Source of the DNA: Patiria miniata
Taxonomy: Eukaryota > Echinodermata > Asteroidea > Valvatida > Asterinidae
DNA length: 64,000 bases
Direction of reading: 5' to 3'
Assembly: GCF_015706575.1 (NCBI RefSeq)
Contig: NW_024037065.1
Location: 5,394,001 to 5,458,000, forward strand
This document shows positions 53,766-64,000 of this stretch, one piece after another; position 1 is the first letter of the stretch; each line of letters begins with the position of its first letter. A program made the position numbers and the translations under genes. Below the pieces are notes generated by a model. The model made no database searches. It had not been told where the DNA came from and saw only the letters and a list, made by a program, of their open reading frames with translations.

Positions 53766-55438
53766 CTAATTTGATCAAACTCGACGAGGAGTATAGTCAA
53801 GGTGTGCGCAGCATTAGATTGCTGGAGTCGGGAAGTAAGGAGCGTTGAAGTATAGGACAATTATTCGCAAGTAAGTTGTTTTTTAACGAGGCCTATACAA
53901 CATGGCATGGAGGAATATGAACATGGGAATGACAAAGCAAATTATGTCGCTCTGAGTTTGAGGGGACGGGCCTGTGTGGTAGCTAGCGAGATATTCTGTT
54001 CAAATTCCATGCGATCTAGGCCTGTCATGCTCAGTGGTCGGCATCATTTTTCTTTAAAAGACATAGGCCTAAACGTGCATGATTGACCCGGCAATGGCAA
54101 TGAACAAAAGTTGACTTGTTTAAGATAGTTTATCCGAATAACTTTTATATGCAAAATCTGATTGAATTATGTCTGCCTTGGCTTAAACGCCTACCGAAAT
54201 GTTTCTATTCTTTTCTTTATAAAGAGAAACCGAGGAGATTGTTTATCCTACTAACTTACTGCACAACTGGCCGATTGACCTTCATATCAAACAAAGAACT
54301 TCAACAAAGCCATATAGCAAAAACCTCCAGCTGCAGGACTGAGCCGGATGAAAATGGAGAACTTCACGGAGGGATGGAATCGACTGTATCATCCACTGAA
54401 TGGAACATGCGATGTGATAGGCATCTAAGTGTTGACTTAATCAATTTTTACGATGTGGAACTTTTAACATTGATTGATTTTGGTTTTGGAAAGAAGTTGT
54501 GGAGTTCAACGCAAGTATTTTTATAAGCTCCCAAGATGACTGTCACATTATTGACAGTTTGTATGGTGAAGAAAGCAATGAGTACTTTTACGGTTTGAAA
54601 TTATGTTGTGTACGCCGTTATATAAGATTACTAGCTATAGCCATATACACCGTCATATTCGCTGATAAAAACGATTCCCATTACACTTACAAGTAATTAT
54701 ATTTATTTTCAGAAGTATAGCTAAACATTTAATTGCAAGGCCGTGCGTAGCTTGAATTATTCTTTGACAAAATTAGTATTATAATAGTACTATATTGTGA
54801 TTCATCTCCTTTCACACAATATCACAAAGAGGTAAACGATGTCATTCCCTGATCAATCTAGGGACGGGAAGAAGTTTTTACTGATTACTTTGTAAAATTA
54901 AGTGTTGTTTTTTACCTTTTAGATTGTAATTGGTTTATGTTCAGGTTTTTTAATAAATATATCAATCATTTAAATGAATCTCCATACAATTTCTCGTGTG
55001 AGTGTTCAGTTAAAAAAAGATGATGTCATTTCAGCATATTATTAATACAACTATTCATTTCGTTGATGGAGTAATTCAGTGTGCTCTAATGACCAATGTG
55101 CCAAAAATGAAATGGCAATTTACTTACAATCATTTTTGGGAGGAGGAGGGATTTAAAAAAAAAAGGGCAAAGGAAATGGGGGGTTCTTGAATTTCGAAAA
55201 TGCATAAGAAGAAAGTGTATATCAAGAAAGTGTGGAAAAGCTGCTTGGAGGGTAACTCTTCATCGTTCAGGTTTTTTTTTTAAGATTGTTTTGGAGGAGC
55301 GCTTGAAACTCCCTCCCGTAAGAAAAATTTCACTAAACAATCCATTTTCCAAAGTAAACAAAGTGAAAACACAATGCGCGTTGACCCGTCTGACAGTAAA
55401 CGCGCCGCCATTGTTCGGCCGCGCATTCGTGCACAAAC

Positions 55439-55925
55439 CACTGATCTCTATATAAAGACTGGATAGCGGATATGCATACAACATTCACACAGTAGACTTT
55501 GCATATTGACCAATTCGCCCCCGGTCTCACGAAGATGGCCGCGCATAATACGAACGTTCTACGCGTAAATACGCGCGCGTTGTATCAACAGTTGACGCGC
55601 ATTTTGGTCACGTACACATATTATGATGTTCTAAAAGGAACACTTCCGTAGTGATTATTATTTCAAAAACGCCGAAAAAGTGATTTGCGGCATTATAAAA
55701 GTAACCACTACGTTAGAAAAATTGTAGTAAACCTTGGTCAGTTGGTCAGTGGTGGTGGCCAAAATATAAGTCAAGTGAGCCGCGACGTTACAAAAGAAAT
55801 CAAGCTGTCTATAAAGACGGCAACTTGTCCTTTGTAGATCACCAGCCGGTCTCACCAATATGGCGTCAAATTCGTACATTGTGCGGCTCTTTATTAGCTA
55901 TCCAGTCTTTATATAGAGATCAGTG
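55439..55925. mobile_element. Inner 487-bp MITE (family X2), perfect 8-bp TSD
   Basis: The ends are CACTGATCTCTATATAAAG and its reverse complement. GCACAAAC flanks both sides exactly (55431-55438 and 55926-55933), and copy 1 of the host element has a single GCACAAAC at that point. It is nearly identical to the outer MITE. Confidence 0.9.
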
Positions 55926-56444
55926 GCACAAACACGGCGCGATGTCCTATCCAGTCTGTGTATATGGAGATCAATGGGATATGCATACAACATTCACACA
56001 GTAGACTTTGCATATTGACCAATTCGCCCCCGGTCTCTCGAAGATGGCCGCGTATAATACGAACGTTCTACGCGTAAATACGCGCGCGTTGTATCAACAG
56101 TTGACGCTCATTTTGGTCACGTACACATATTATGATGTTCTAAAAGGAACACATTTCCGTAGTGATTATTATTTCAAAAACGCCGAAAAAGTGATTTGCG
56201 GCATTATAAAAGTAACCACTACGTTAGAAAAATTGTAGTAAACCTTGGTCAGTTGGTCAGTGGTGGTGGCCAAAATATAAGTCAAGTGAGCCGCGACGTT
56301 GCAAAAGAAATCAAGCTGTCTATAAAGACGGCAACTTGTCCTTTGTAGATCACCAGCCGGTCTCACCAATATGGCGTCAAATTCGTACATTGTGCGGCTC
56401 TTTATTAGCTATCCAGTCTTTATATAGAGATCAGTGGTGGAGAC

Positions 56445-57660
56445 TCTTAACGGCTTAAAATTACACATCAGTGTGCATGTTACATGCATTATGTCCGCAC
56501 GCTGTCATGTCAACGGGCTTCAAACAGCGCTTGCATGATGGCTACAATTTATGTAGGCCGTTGGTTATCGTCGACTTACTTTGTTTATTTCTTTTATTGT
56601 TGTTATTCTTGAACATTGATATTCTTCACAACATTGATATTTGATAACTAAACAAATCTAACAATTAGAAACTGTCAAGTGGTGAATCCGAAGATGAGCC
56701 CTTAATTTTAATAAAAATAAAGAATTCTAAATCCCTATCCGTTTTCGCACCAAGTATGAAGCGCGCGCACTGGGCCTAGAGGGCGCGAATTTAGATCGCA
56801 CGAATTCAGATCGCTTGTACATGTACTTGTACCGCGCCTGCTGTGTGTTCATACGGACGTACGTACGCATAATCCGTTGAGCATTAGCCTATACATGATG
56901 GCTTGCCGTACTCTCAGGGCTTCTATGAAAGGTGCGTGTACGTTAATTGAAAAGGTTTTTGGGGGGGGGGGGGGAGGGGGGGGGCAGATTGGGAGGGAAG
57001 ATGTAGTTTATTGTCGAGTACGGCAAGGTGCAAGTATATTTCTGTTTTGTTTTACTACCGGCTCTTTCTTGTGCAGTAAGGGCACACTACACTATAGCCT
57101 ACGTAATGTATAGGCTAGGCACTAGTACTACTACTAGTAGGGCTTAGTAGTAGTAGTGTTTGTGCATGCCTACGCTAGGCTAACTTGCTAGTGGACTGTT
57201 TTTTCCTTAATACTTAGGTAAGGCCTACTAGTCAGTAACCATAATAACAATATTTCAAATATAAAGTGCAACTTTTTTTTCAAGTTTATTAATTATGCCT
57301 AGGCCTGGCCTACATGTAGGCCCCTACATGGCTACAGCTCATTTAGCCTACGCCTAGCCTAACTATATTTACAGAAATATGTTGAGAGCATAGCCATAGC
57401 CTACTGCATTGACAGGGTTATTATTATCAATAATCTCTGGACAACACTGGCCTGGGACTGAATATTCCTTTTCTCCCTAGCCTACTGCATTTTGCCTGTT
57501 TCGTAAACAAATTACATGAATTATAAAAACAGGAAAGGCAGTTAGGCCTATACTTACAGACAACAGTAAAAAAAAAAATATTTTGAGTACAGTTTTCTTT
57601 ATTTTGTGTTTATTCTATTGTTCTTATTTTAAAAAATTATTAATTTTTGTTCCCCGACAG
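56445..57660. other. Noncoding; G-run and TAGGCC-rich words
   Basis: A 25-base G tract broken by one A lies at 56958-56982. Between 57080 and 57560, TAGCCTA/TAGGCCTA-type words recur over a dozen times, and CACTAGTACTACTACTAGTA faces GTAGTAGTAGTG (57119-57160) as a hairpin. If the gene beginning at 57661 has upstream exons, this is intron or promoter sequence. Confidence 0.45.
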
Positions 57661-57826
57661 TTCCAAAAGAAAGCCTTGTCGTGTTTGATGTCGACCAAAA
57701 AACCTGCTGTTGTGAGTACATCAGCCCTCATCGCTTGCTGTCAGCTGAATGAAATTTCATTTGGCAGCTCTGTAGCTGTGCGATGGGGGCCCGATGTCCT
57801 CACATGCCAAGTCATCGGGATGTCCG
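57661..57826 (+). CDS. Host gene exon (small beta-barrel-like) of BEN-domain gene
   Basis: The exon follows a TTTTTGTTCCCCGACAG acceptor and ends at a GTAAGT donor. Its frame includes LMSTKKPAVV and then ISFGSSVAVRWGPDVLTCQV with IGMS at the end. The G-x-x-V-A-V-R-W...C-x-V-I pattern resembles Tudor/agenet-type or other small barrel modules, though I cannot name the family. It is 166 bp and leaves phase 1, matching the next exon at 58459. With the BEN-like exon at 63057 this looks like one chromatin-type gene. Confidence 0.6.
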
Positions 57827-58458
57827 GTAAGTAAACAAATTCCGTTTTTATGTAACTAGTTATTAAGAAAATGAAAAATATAAACACTGACTTTTTGAAC
57901 TTTTGTAGACCTTACTTTTTCTGAATTGTGTAAAGCACAGGAAAAGTCCAAATCAGACATAGCGTTTCCACTTTTGCAAAGTGCTGCGGCACGTCACATC
58001 TCGAGTAAACCCACATTACTGTTAAACACGAGTTTGAGGATAAAAAAGTGCTTGTAACAATTGCAACTTGAAAAACACAAATTGCTTTATCCTCATGTCT
58101 TAGTTGTCACAAGTTACAAACCAAGCTGATGAAAATACACACGGCTTAAACATTTTCAACACATTCACGATAATCACTATAGAGTACCGAAGTGAATACA
58201 TCACACAGCTCGTCTATGTAATTCAGCCTGTGAACCAACATGCGTTCATACTCCATACCTTTTAACTACACTTTCTGGTTGTAAATGACGTCACACTTCG
58301 GTACTCCATGCTGCCTTACAAATGTCAGCAAAGCATTCTTCAAAATTCTGTTGTCACTGATTGGGGCGTTGAAACATGCTCCATACTTAATGTTACTTTG
58401 ACCTGGTTGTCCTTTGGGTTTTGAGATGCCTCCGTGGTTTTATGTTGTGTTGTTTTAG

Positions 58459-58593
58459 ACGATCGCACAGTCCTTAACGAACTGGACAGGGCGTATGTGC
58501 CGCCAGGTCCCCAAAGGGCTACGGAATGTAAAAAACGTCAATCAAAAAATCAGGATAAAGACAAAGACGTCAGTGGAAAAAAAACAAAAAAAG
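58459..58593 (+). CDS. Second host gene exon (basic linker)
   Basis: It follows a TGTTGTTTTAG acceptor and ends at a GTAGGA donor. Its frame continues exon 57661-57826 in phase (codon split after one base) and reads DDRTVLNELDRAYVPPGPQR and then a Lys-rich tail ending KKTKK, a likely nuclear localisation or linker region. Two A-runs near the end (58577-58592) could hide a length error that matters for the downstream phase. Confidence 0.6.
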
Positions 58594-59625
58594 GTAGGAC
58601 CAAAGAATGTTGAGTTCAAAATTAACTTTTACAAAAACCCACCATTTTCCCCTTTTAGGGGGGTGTTCTATTTTGTATGTTGAGTTGGCTTTTTTTCGTT
58701 GGTTCTTTCCTTCCTGTTACTCATCAGTCACCACATATTTGCCCCACAGTCATGACTAAATAATTTCACTGAGATTTGCGTCCTAAAGTCGCCTCACTGC
58801 TCCCTTCCCGCAAAAAAATTTACAGTTCAAAGATGTCAGTCAGAACCAAAATGTGCCAACATATATTTCTGAATTCCAACCTAAATTCTTCACAAAGGAT
58901 CTCTGTTTTTTTGTTCATTTGTGTATTTGCACCAGAAACCTTTCAAAATTTAGTGAAAATAATTTGGCTCCAAAGCGGTTCATGTCGTTGCAGAGCTGAC
59001 ATACCGATGAAACGACCATTTTGGCGTTTTCAAGATTTTGTTGTTTTTAGGGTTTATAAAGGTTGCTCTTTCAAGTACTTATGCCAAAATTCTTAATTTT
59101 TGTCTGGATTTTGAGATTCAGAGCCCCCCTTGTGGAGAATCACTCACAAAAACTTATCCATAATTTGACATATTGACAAATACGGAATTTTCCTGGTAAC
59201 CAGCCAATGTAAGGTGTGCACTCAAAGTACCAACAAAGATTATTCGTCAGTTTGACAGATTGCAACAAACTGACAAATAGCATACAAAAAGTGCGAAGAT
59301 CAACAGCTATTGGAGATTAATGTAATTTTACAAATTGGCGAATAAGTTTACGATCAAATAAAATCATATCGCACAACTTCTCTGATTAAGTAAGTGACCT
59401 GATGGATACTCAGTTTCCTATTTTATTCCGAATATATTATAAAAAGGTTTTTATCGAAACAATAAGGGTACAATACAGCACCTAGAAAAACTTCTAACTT
59501 TAAATGTGTATTACTCGAAACAAGGTTTTCGTTTATTCGTCGTTATGTCAGCTCTGCCATGATGTGTTCCCCTCTTCTGTCTTCACTATTTTCAAGTTGT
59601 CGGCAGAATGTGCATAATTATACAT

Positions 59626-59762
59626 GGGGCAAGTCGGTCAGGGGGCGTGTTGACCAATGGGTGAGTTTGTAAAGGCCGAGTCGGCAAAGGGGCGAGTTGG
59701 TAAGGGGTTAGTTGGTAAGGGACGCGTCGGTAGGGACCCGATCGGCCACGGGGCGAGTTGAC
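59626..59762. repeat. 15-bp minisatellite, about nine units
   Basis: Consensus GGGGCGAGTTGGTAA, with variants such as GGCCGAGTCGGCAAA and GGGGTTAGTTGGTAA; one or two units are longer. It ends GGGGCGAGTTGACC. Confidence 0.7.
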
Positions 59763-60719
59763 CTGACACCACACAGCTAAAAAAAAAAAATATTCGTTGA
59801 TTCAATTTCTAACAAAGAACAGTTTAGTTTTCCCAAATGTTTACCAAGTAAATAACACCTACATTTAACATACCATTAATAGATAGCTGCTCGGGGCTTG
59901 CAATTCTCCAAATACTTCCCTGCTGGTTATCACTCTTTCCAACACAACAACAGGATAACGTCTACCTGAAAACATGCTCCAAAGAACTATTGGATTATTT
60001 ACTACGTTGCTCAACACTTTTGGCCGTGATGATCTTTCGAGCAAAGTTAACAAACACCATGCTATTAAATGTAAAAAAAGAATTTCGAAAACGTGCACTC
60101 AGAACTTAACAAGAAAGTGAGATTATTTAAATCTGATAGAAAAAAAATTGTGGAAACTGATAACATTACGTTAAAGTTTAATCATGGATTATATATTCTA
60201 AATATTAAACAAGATTAGTATAAACACTCAGCTAAAAACATGAAAATCATAACTTGTGAAAGTGGAATAAGTGCTAAATGTTAAGATGAAAATGCTACAT
60301 GGTGCTTAAGAGTATGACAGAAAAAAGTGCTTAAAATATGACCGAAAATGTTTAAACCCGTAAATGTAGGCCTACAAATAACGTTGACTGCATGTGCCAC
60401 ACGGTTCAGACATGGAGTGAGCGTAGGCATGTACACATGTACATATATATACGCACGTACGTGCGCGTGCTTCCAAGCATGCAACTGGCAGTGATACGGA
60501 AAAAGACAGATTTTGCACGAATGCATTAACAAAAATTTTAACAATTATTAGCGAAAGGTAGCCAAACAATTCTACGAATATATATATCACAGATAATAAA
60601 GAAATTGTTAGTGATAGTGTTACAACAAGCAAGCTTTATTATCAAAGTGACGTCGACTCCAATTTCCTTCAACATGCATCGATCGCGAAAACTCGTCATA
60701 CGCAAGTTGCAAATATCCT

Positions 60720-60871
60720 GGGTGACCGTAAGGTCATGCCCCAATTCTGCTAAATGCGCTTCAAAAATCTGTCACATTTATCAAAAATCTGCCAAATTCC
60801 CCAGAATTACTCGAAATACACTACGAAAAATTCTGCCAAATTTAGCCGAAATTCGGCTAAAACGGTCACCC
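60720..60871. mobile_element. 152-bp element with GGGTGACCGT inverted ends
   Basis: GGGTGACCGT at the left and ACGGTCACCC at the right are exact complements. The interior repeats AAAAATCTG(C/T)CA and GCTAAA words. No clear target duplication. Confidence 0.5.
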
Positions 60872-61596
60872 TGCAAATAACACCACCAAGCATTACTATG
60901 GAAGGTCCAACACGGCAAAAATCGAGAAGAGTTATTGAACATTACAAAATATTGGTCGATCGTTGCAAATACAACATTGTCAAGAAATCCACAACGTATT
61001 TCCAACACATGCCTGTTAACTTTAAGTTGGGGCGCTATATGAAGACTCTTTTTGAAAAAAAATCGCTATTCGCGACCTCAATTAATGCGCTTGCGGCAGC
61101 CCATACAAAATGGCGCCAGGGTTTACAAACGTAAACAATGGAAAGAAAGGTCATGAGAATAGTCTGGTGCCGTCCTGTGCTTTGCATCGGTGTGTTATTT
61201 TTTGTGTGGTGTGAAAAACTCAATCAACTCTGTATCCATTATGGTCTTCGTTTCATTGCGCAATCACAATATTTAAGCAAGAGCGGTACGAAACGAGTTT
61301 TCAAAAATAATCAATTTGATTGAAACTGATTGTTTTTGAGCATGTTGAGAAAGTACAATTTGAAATAAAAATTAGTCATGTTGCCTTGTTTGTGACTGAG
61401 TGGCATGACTGAGTCAGTGCATTCCTCCATGGTCAGTGCATGGGGCTCCATGGTCAGTGAGTGCCCCATCTGAAATTTTTGTTTGGGGGGGGGAGCAATT
61501 ATTTTTTAGAAAGAATGCCATATACGCAGCTACCACTCAGACCTACTGCCATGACTGCGCAAAGTCTATTGGCGCGGCAACAGAAAAAGTGTATGT

Positions 61597-61666
61597 ATGT
61601 CGAGCGCAAAGTGAGTCCCCCGCGCAAGTTTAAACTTGCGTGGGGGACTCAAATTGCGCTCGACAT
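61597..61666. repeat. 70-bp near-perfect palindrome centred on GTTTAAAC
   Basis: ATGTCGAGCGCAA and GAGTCCCCC on the left face their reverse complements on the right; about 32 of 35 positions pair and there is no loop. The centre is between 61631 and 61632. Confidence 0.8.
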
Positions 61667-61889
61667 GTATATTACATAATTGTTGCACTAGTCCTAGTCC
61701 TAAAAGTTGAATAGAATTTCTTCATAAGACTTACAATTTTTTTTATTTTTCAAGGAAAATGAGTAGAGGTCGTGTACGGACATAATGGAATTCTTTCTGC
61801 AAAATTATTTTTTCCAACACAATATTGATTTTTTTTATTGCGTTTATTTCAGTAACATTTGGAATTTTTAATTCTCCTGTCATCTAAAA

Positions 61890-62218
61890 AGGCGAATTAA
61901 AAAAAACATGTTTCTCGTCCCCACCCACTTCCTGGATTTTTTTATAATTTTTTATTTTTGAAAAATGCATTGAAAAAAACCCCGAAAAAGTCCACAAATT
62001 CACGATTACATGTCTAAATGACACTGTAAATATGTTCAGTTCTCTTGTCCAACTTGTCTCTCATTTTAAAAGGGTCTTTAAACAGTGGAAACACCAACGG
62101 TTGCAGGATATTTTAAATAGCGGCCATCTTGAAACAAATAAAAAATAATAATAAAAGGTTTGTTTCCTCCTCTTTTTCAAAAACCCGGACGAGAAACATG
62201 TTTTTTTTTATTCGGCCT
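61890..62218. mobile_element. 329-bp MITE with AACATGTTTCTCGTCC inverted ends
   Basis: The left end AGGCGAATT with an A-run and ACATGTTTCTCGTCC is mirrored by GGACGAGAAACATGT, a T-run and ATTCGGCCT on the right. (T)AAAA occurs on both sides, but the A-rich context makes a duplication uncertain. No ORF. Confidence 0.65.
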
Positions 62219-63056
62219 AAAAGTTGCTTTAATTTTAAGACAGTTACATATTTAGCTTGCTGTTCTTTAACACATTTTTGGTTTCACGTGAAATTTTGAC
62301 TTGCATAAAGTCTGGTGGCTTTTACCCTTATTGGTTGAACACTTGCAATCTTAGGCACATATGTTATAGTCTTTTTAACATTTGCACATCGCCCAACCAT
62401 GTCCAAATGTTAAAACAGACAATTCGTAGAGTCATAGTTACTCAGACTACATGTGCAAATAGTCTAAATTTTGCAATTTCAAAAAATCATACTACAGCAA
62501 CACGCTAGTACTGCGCCACCATGCGCGCACCGTACCAGTCCCCGCAAGTTGTTGATGACTATTGTTTAAAATTACATATGGTAACATAGCTAGAGGGGTA
62601 TTAAAAAAAATGAAATTAATTGTGAATTCATAATTTTTGGCTTAAGACGATTTGGGCAAAAAAATATTTATAAATGGAATTAATTTTACTTGGCAAGTAT
62701 TCCCTTATTCAGGGTGTAGACGCCGATAATGCCGCTCGGATCATTATCAGCATCTAGACTCCACACTGGTTTTGAATACAGTTTAAACAGGGAACAAGGG
62801 ACACAGACGTGTTGCATTATTCCGTGTTCCAAGAGCATTTGGATTGGGCAGTGGCGGGGGGGGATAAAAATTCTGATCTGTACGCGAGGGACATTCCAGC
62901 TACAAGCACAAACTGCGATAAGTTCCGATAAATGTGTCAAGTTTGCTTGATAAATTCTTCGGGCTCACAGTATGTGGGACTCAGACGCACAACAGCATTC
63001 TGTGTTCCACTCGCTCTCTCTCCCACAATTACTCATATTATACCTTTTCATTTCAG

Positions 63057-64000
63057 AACAAGAATAAGGCGAAAGCACTCTACAGCGGCCCCCAGCTCCT
63101 GAAGATGACCCTGGAGTTTTCGACTTTATGGAGGAGCTGGGGGACAGCTGCCTTGAGGGAGCTGTGGAAGATGGGGGAAGTGGACCTGGTGGGTAAACAG
63201 GCGGGGGGTCAGGAGGGGGAACAAGTGGGGGAACAGGAACAGGTGGAGAAAGAGGTGGAGGTACAGGTGAAGAAACAGGTGGAGGAGCAAAAGGGTGGGG
63301 AACACGAGGTGGAACAGGTGGGGGGGGGGAGGGAATTCAACGGGTAGGTGGGGGTTTTGCACACGACATTGTACAGTTTGGGGACGAATTTAATTTTCTC
63401 ACGGCAATGTTTCCCGGGGCAGAGGTTTTCAGAGTGAACGGGTCAAGGAGGGAGTCAAGTATTGGGGATGAAGGGATGGAACATGGGAGTGTGGATGATG
63501 GGGACAAAGGGGAAGATGTAGTACAACCTGGGAGGGGGGGGGGGTAAACAGCAGGGGGAGGAGTTGCAGGGGGAGGAAGGGATCGAGGGCAGGATCCTAG
63601 CCACAATAGCAGCCGTTGAGGCTAGGATCCTGTCGCGTATCGAGCGACTGGAAAGGGCAGTAATTGAAAATGGGGAGGGGGGGGGCAGGGAAATATGAAT
63701 AAAGGTAATGATGAAGGGGACAAAGCAGATCAAATTGATGTACATGTAGCTAAAGATGTTGATGGTAATGATAATGATGACGATGATTCGGATGATGATG
63801 AAATTGATGGGGTCCCAAGGGGGGTTGCGTATACATACTTTACTGTACAGGAACTGAAGACGCTTAAGGCAAATAGCCGAAGTAAAGTTAATTTCTGTGT
63901 ACATTTGGTGAAGAAGCTGTTCAATTCTGTAGAGCTGCGTCAAGGCAGGATCATGGGCAGAAGCGAAGGACCGGGCGGCCCTGTGTTGCAGTTAGACCCG
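63057..64000 (+). CDS. Terminal exon with BEN domain (runs off the window; frame broken at poly-G)
   Basis: It follows a strong TTTTCATTTCAG acceptor. Joining from exon 58459-58593 in phase gives a frame with TAA at 63065 and 63194 but otherwise open to 63545: acidic EDDPGVFDFMEELGDSC, Gly/Thr-rich repeats, then FGDEFNFLTAMFPGAEVFRV. After the G11 tract ending at 63544 the frame shifts to LATIAAVEARILSRIERLE, a coiled-coil-like stretch. After the G9 tract near 63677-63685 it shifts again to an Asp-rich run and then FTVQELKTLKANSRSK, VHLVKKLFNSVEL and PVLQLDP at the window end. The last part fits a BEN domain (DNA-binding, chromatin-associated). Single-base errors in the G runs would explain both shifts; the two stops remain unexplained. 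Confidence 0.6.

Larger units (their letters stand above)
53402..55976. mobile_element. Family X 1.9-kb transposon, copy 2 (inverted relative to copy 1)
   Basis: The ends begin CATTGATCTCCATATACA, as in copy 1 at 6992-8906. After removing an inserted LINE end (53590-53765) and the inner MITE with its duplication, the length is about 1.9 kb, equal to copy 1. Thirteen extra bases (53389-53401) lie between the left duplication and the left end. Open frames 54116-54526 and 54499-54696 (plus) encode the same peptides as copy 1 with a few substitutions; no known domain. High similarity argues for recent movement. Confidence 0.85.
53352..56436. mobile_element. Outer 489-bp MITE (family X2), split by the nested elements
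   Basis: The ends are CACTGATCTCTATATAAAG and its reverse complement. Flanks GAGGAGAC (53344-53351) and GTGGAGAC (56437-56444) agree at 7 of 8. Only 53352-53388 and 55985-56436 belong to it; joined they equal the length of the inner copy at 55439-55925 and are almost identical to it. GGATATGC at 53381-53388 and again at 55977-55984 marks the target duplication made when the family X element landed here. Both copies keep an identical 73-codon minus-strand frame of unknown meaning. Confidence 0.8.
58594..63056 (+). other. Probable large intron with small repeats
   Basis: No convincing exon is seen between 58593 and 63057, though missing ones cannot be excluded. It holds the 15-bp minisatellite (59626-59762), a GGGTGACCGT-ended element (60720-60871), a 70-bp palindrome (61597-61666) and an AT-rich element (61890-62218). 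The minus-strand frame 62686-62940 is unassigned. Confidence 0.45.

Noticed and set aside
56169..56390. Identical 73-codon frames in the two 487-489-bp MITEs (also 55658-55879)
   Set aside because: Identity follows from the recency of the two copies; no start context, domain or wider conservation can be shown.
61597..61666. microRNA precursor
   Set aside because: The palindrome has no loop and pairs too perfectly; a cruciform or element end is more likely.

Overview
This is a repeat-dominated piece of an animal nuclear genome. Spliceosomal introns, short-TSD DNA transposons, L2/CR1-type LINEs and Ty3/Gypsy elements are all visible. A dense TAGGCCTA/ACATGTAC word background (around 45.6, 53.1 and 57.1-57.6 kb) and a BEN-domain gene suggest a marine invertebrate, perhaps an echinoderm, hemichordate or lancelet. 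That assignment is inference only. No bacterial genes, CRISPR arrays or rRNA genes were seen.

Layout. 1-3.9 kb: no recognisable gene. 3.9-17.9 kb: one minus-strand Ty3/Gypsy provirus, heavily broken. It reads, right to left, 5' LTR, gag nucleocapsid, protease, RNase H, integrase, an extra C2H2 zinc-finger ORF, 3' LTR. It carries a 5'-truncated LINE, a 4-bp-TSD MITE, an 8-bp-TSD MITE, a compound 2.4-kb insertion and, inside its 5' LTR, a parvovirus-like NS1/Rep fragment with two short introns. 18.9-19.3 kb: an exon with a partial THAP-like domain. 20.6-25.6 kb: a second, 5'-truncated Gypsy relative with the same zinc-finger ORF. 27.0-28.2 kb: a DDE-type transposase remnant preceded by an array of GATACATTATCGG-like words. 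29.6-31.5 kb: an acidic open frame, a 472-bp palindrome and a second, deleted copy of the NS1/Rep gene.

33.4-35.6 kb: local duplications. 36-43 kb: fragments of hAT, DDE_Tnp_4 and pogo transposases, foldback elements, and two MITE families whose ends share CGTCACCG and carry internal copies of their terminal word. 44-53 kb: a CpG-dense repeat, an element packed with TGAGTCA words, Merlin-like MITEs, a 675-bp foldback and small hairpins. 53.3-56.4 kb: a three-level nest of elements whose 8-bp target duplications can be read directly. 57.6-64 kb: the only convincing host gene, a plus-strand gene with spliced exons ending in a BEN domain that runs off the window.

The most interesting items are: the conserved third ORF (two zinc fingers plus a shared C-terminal region) in both Gypsy copies, in env position behind a possible splice acceptor; the two NS1/Rep copies, one next to a terminal-repeat-like palindrome; a 43-bp palindromic element made only of its two inverted repeats yet flanked by a perfect 8-bp duplication; and the MITE families with reiterated terminal words. 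All readings are by eye; no alignment or database search was run.
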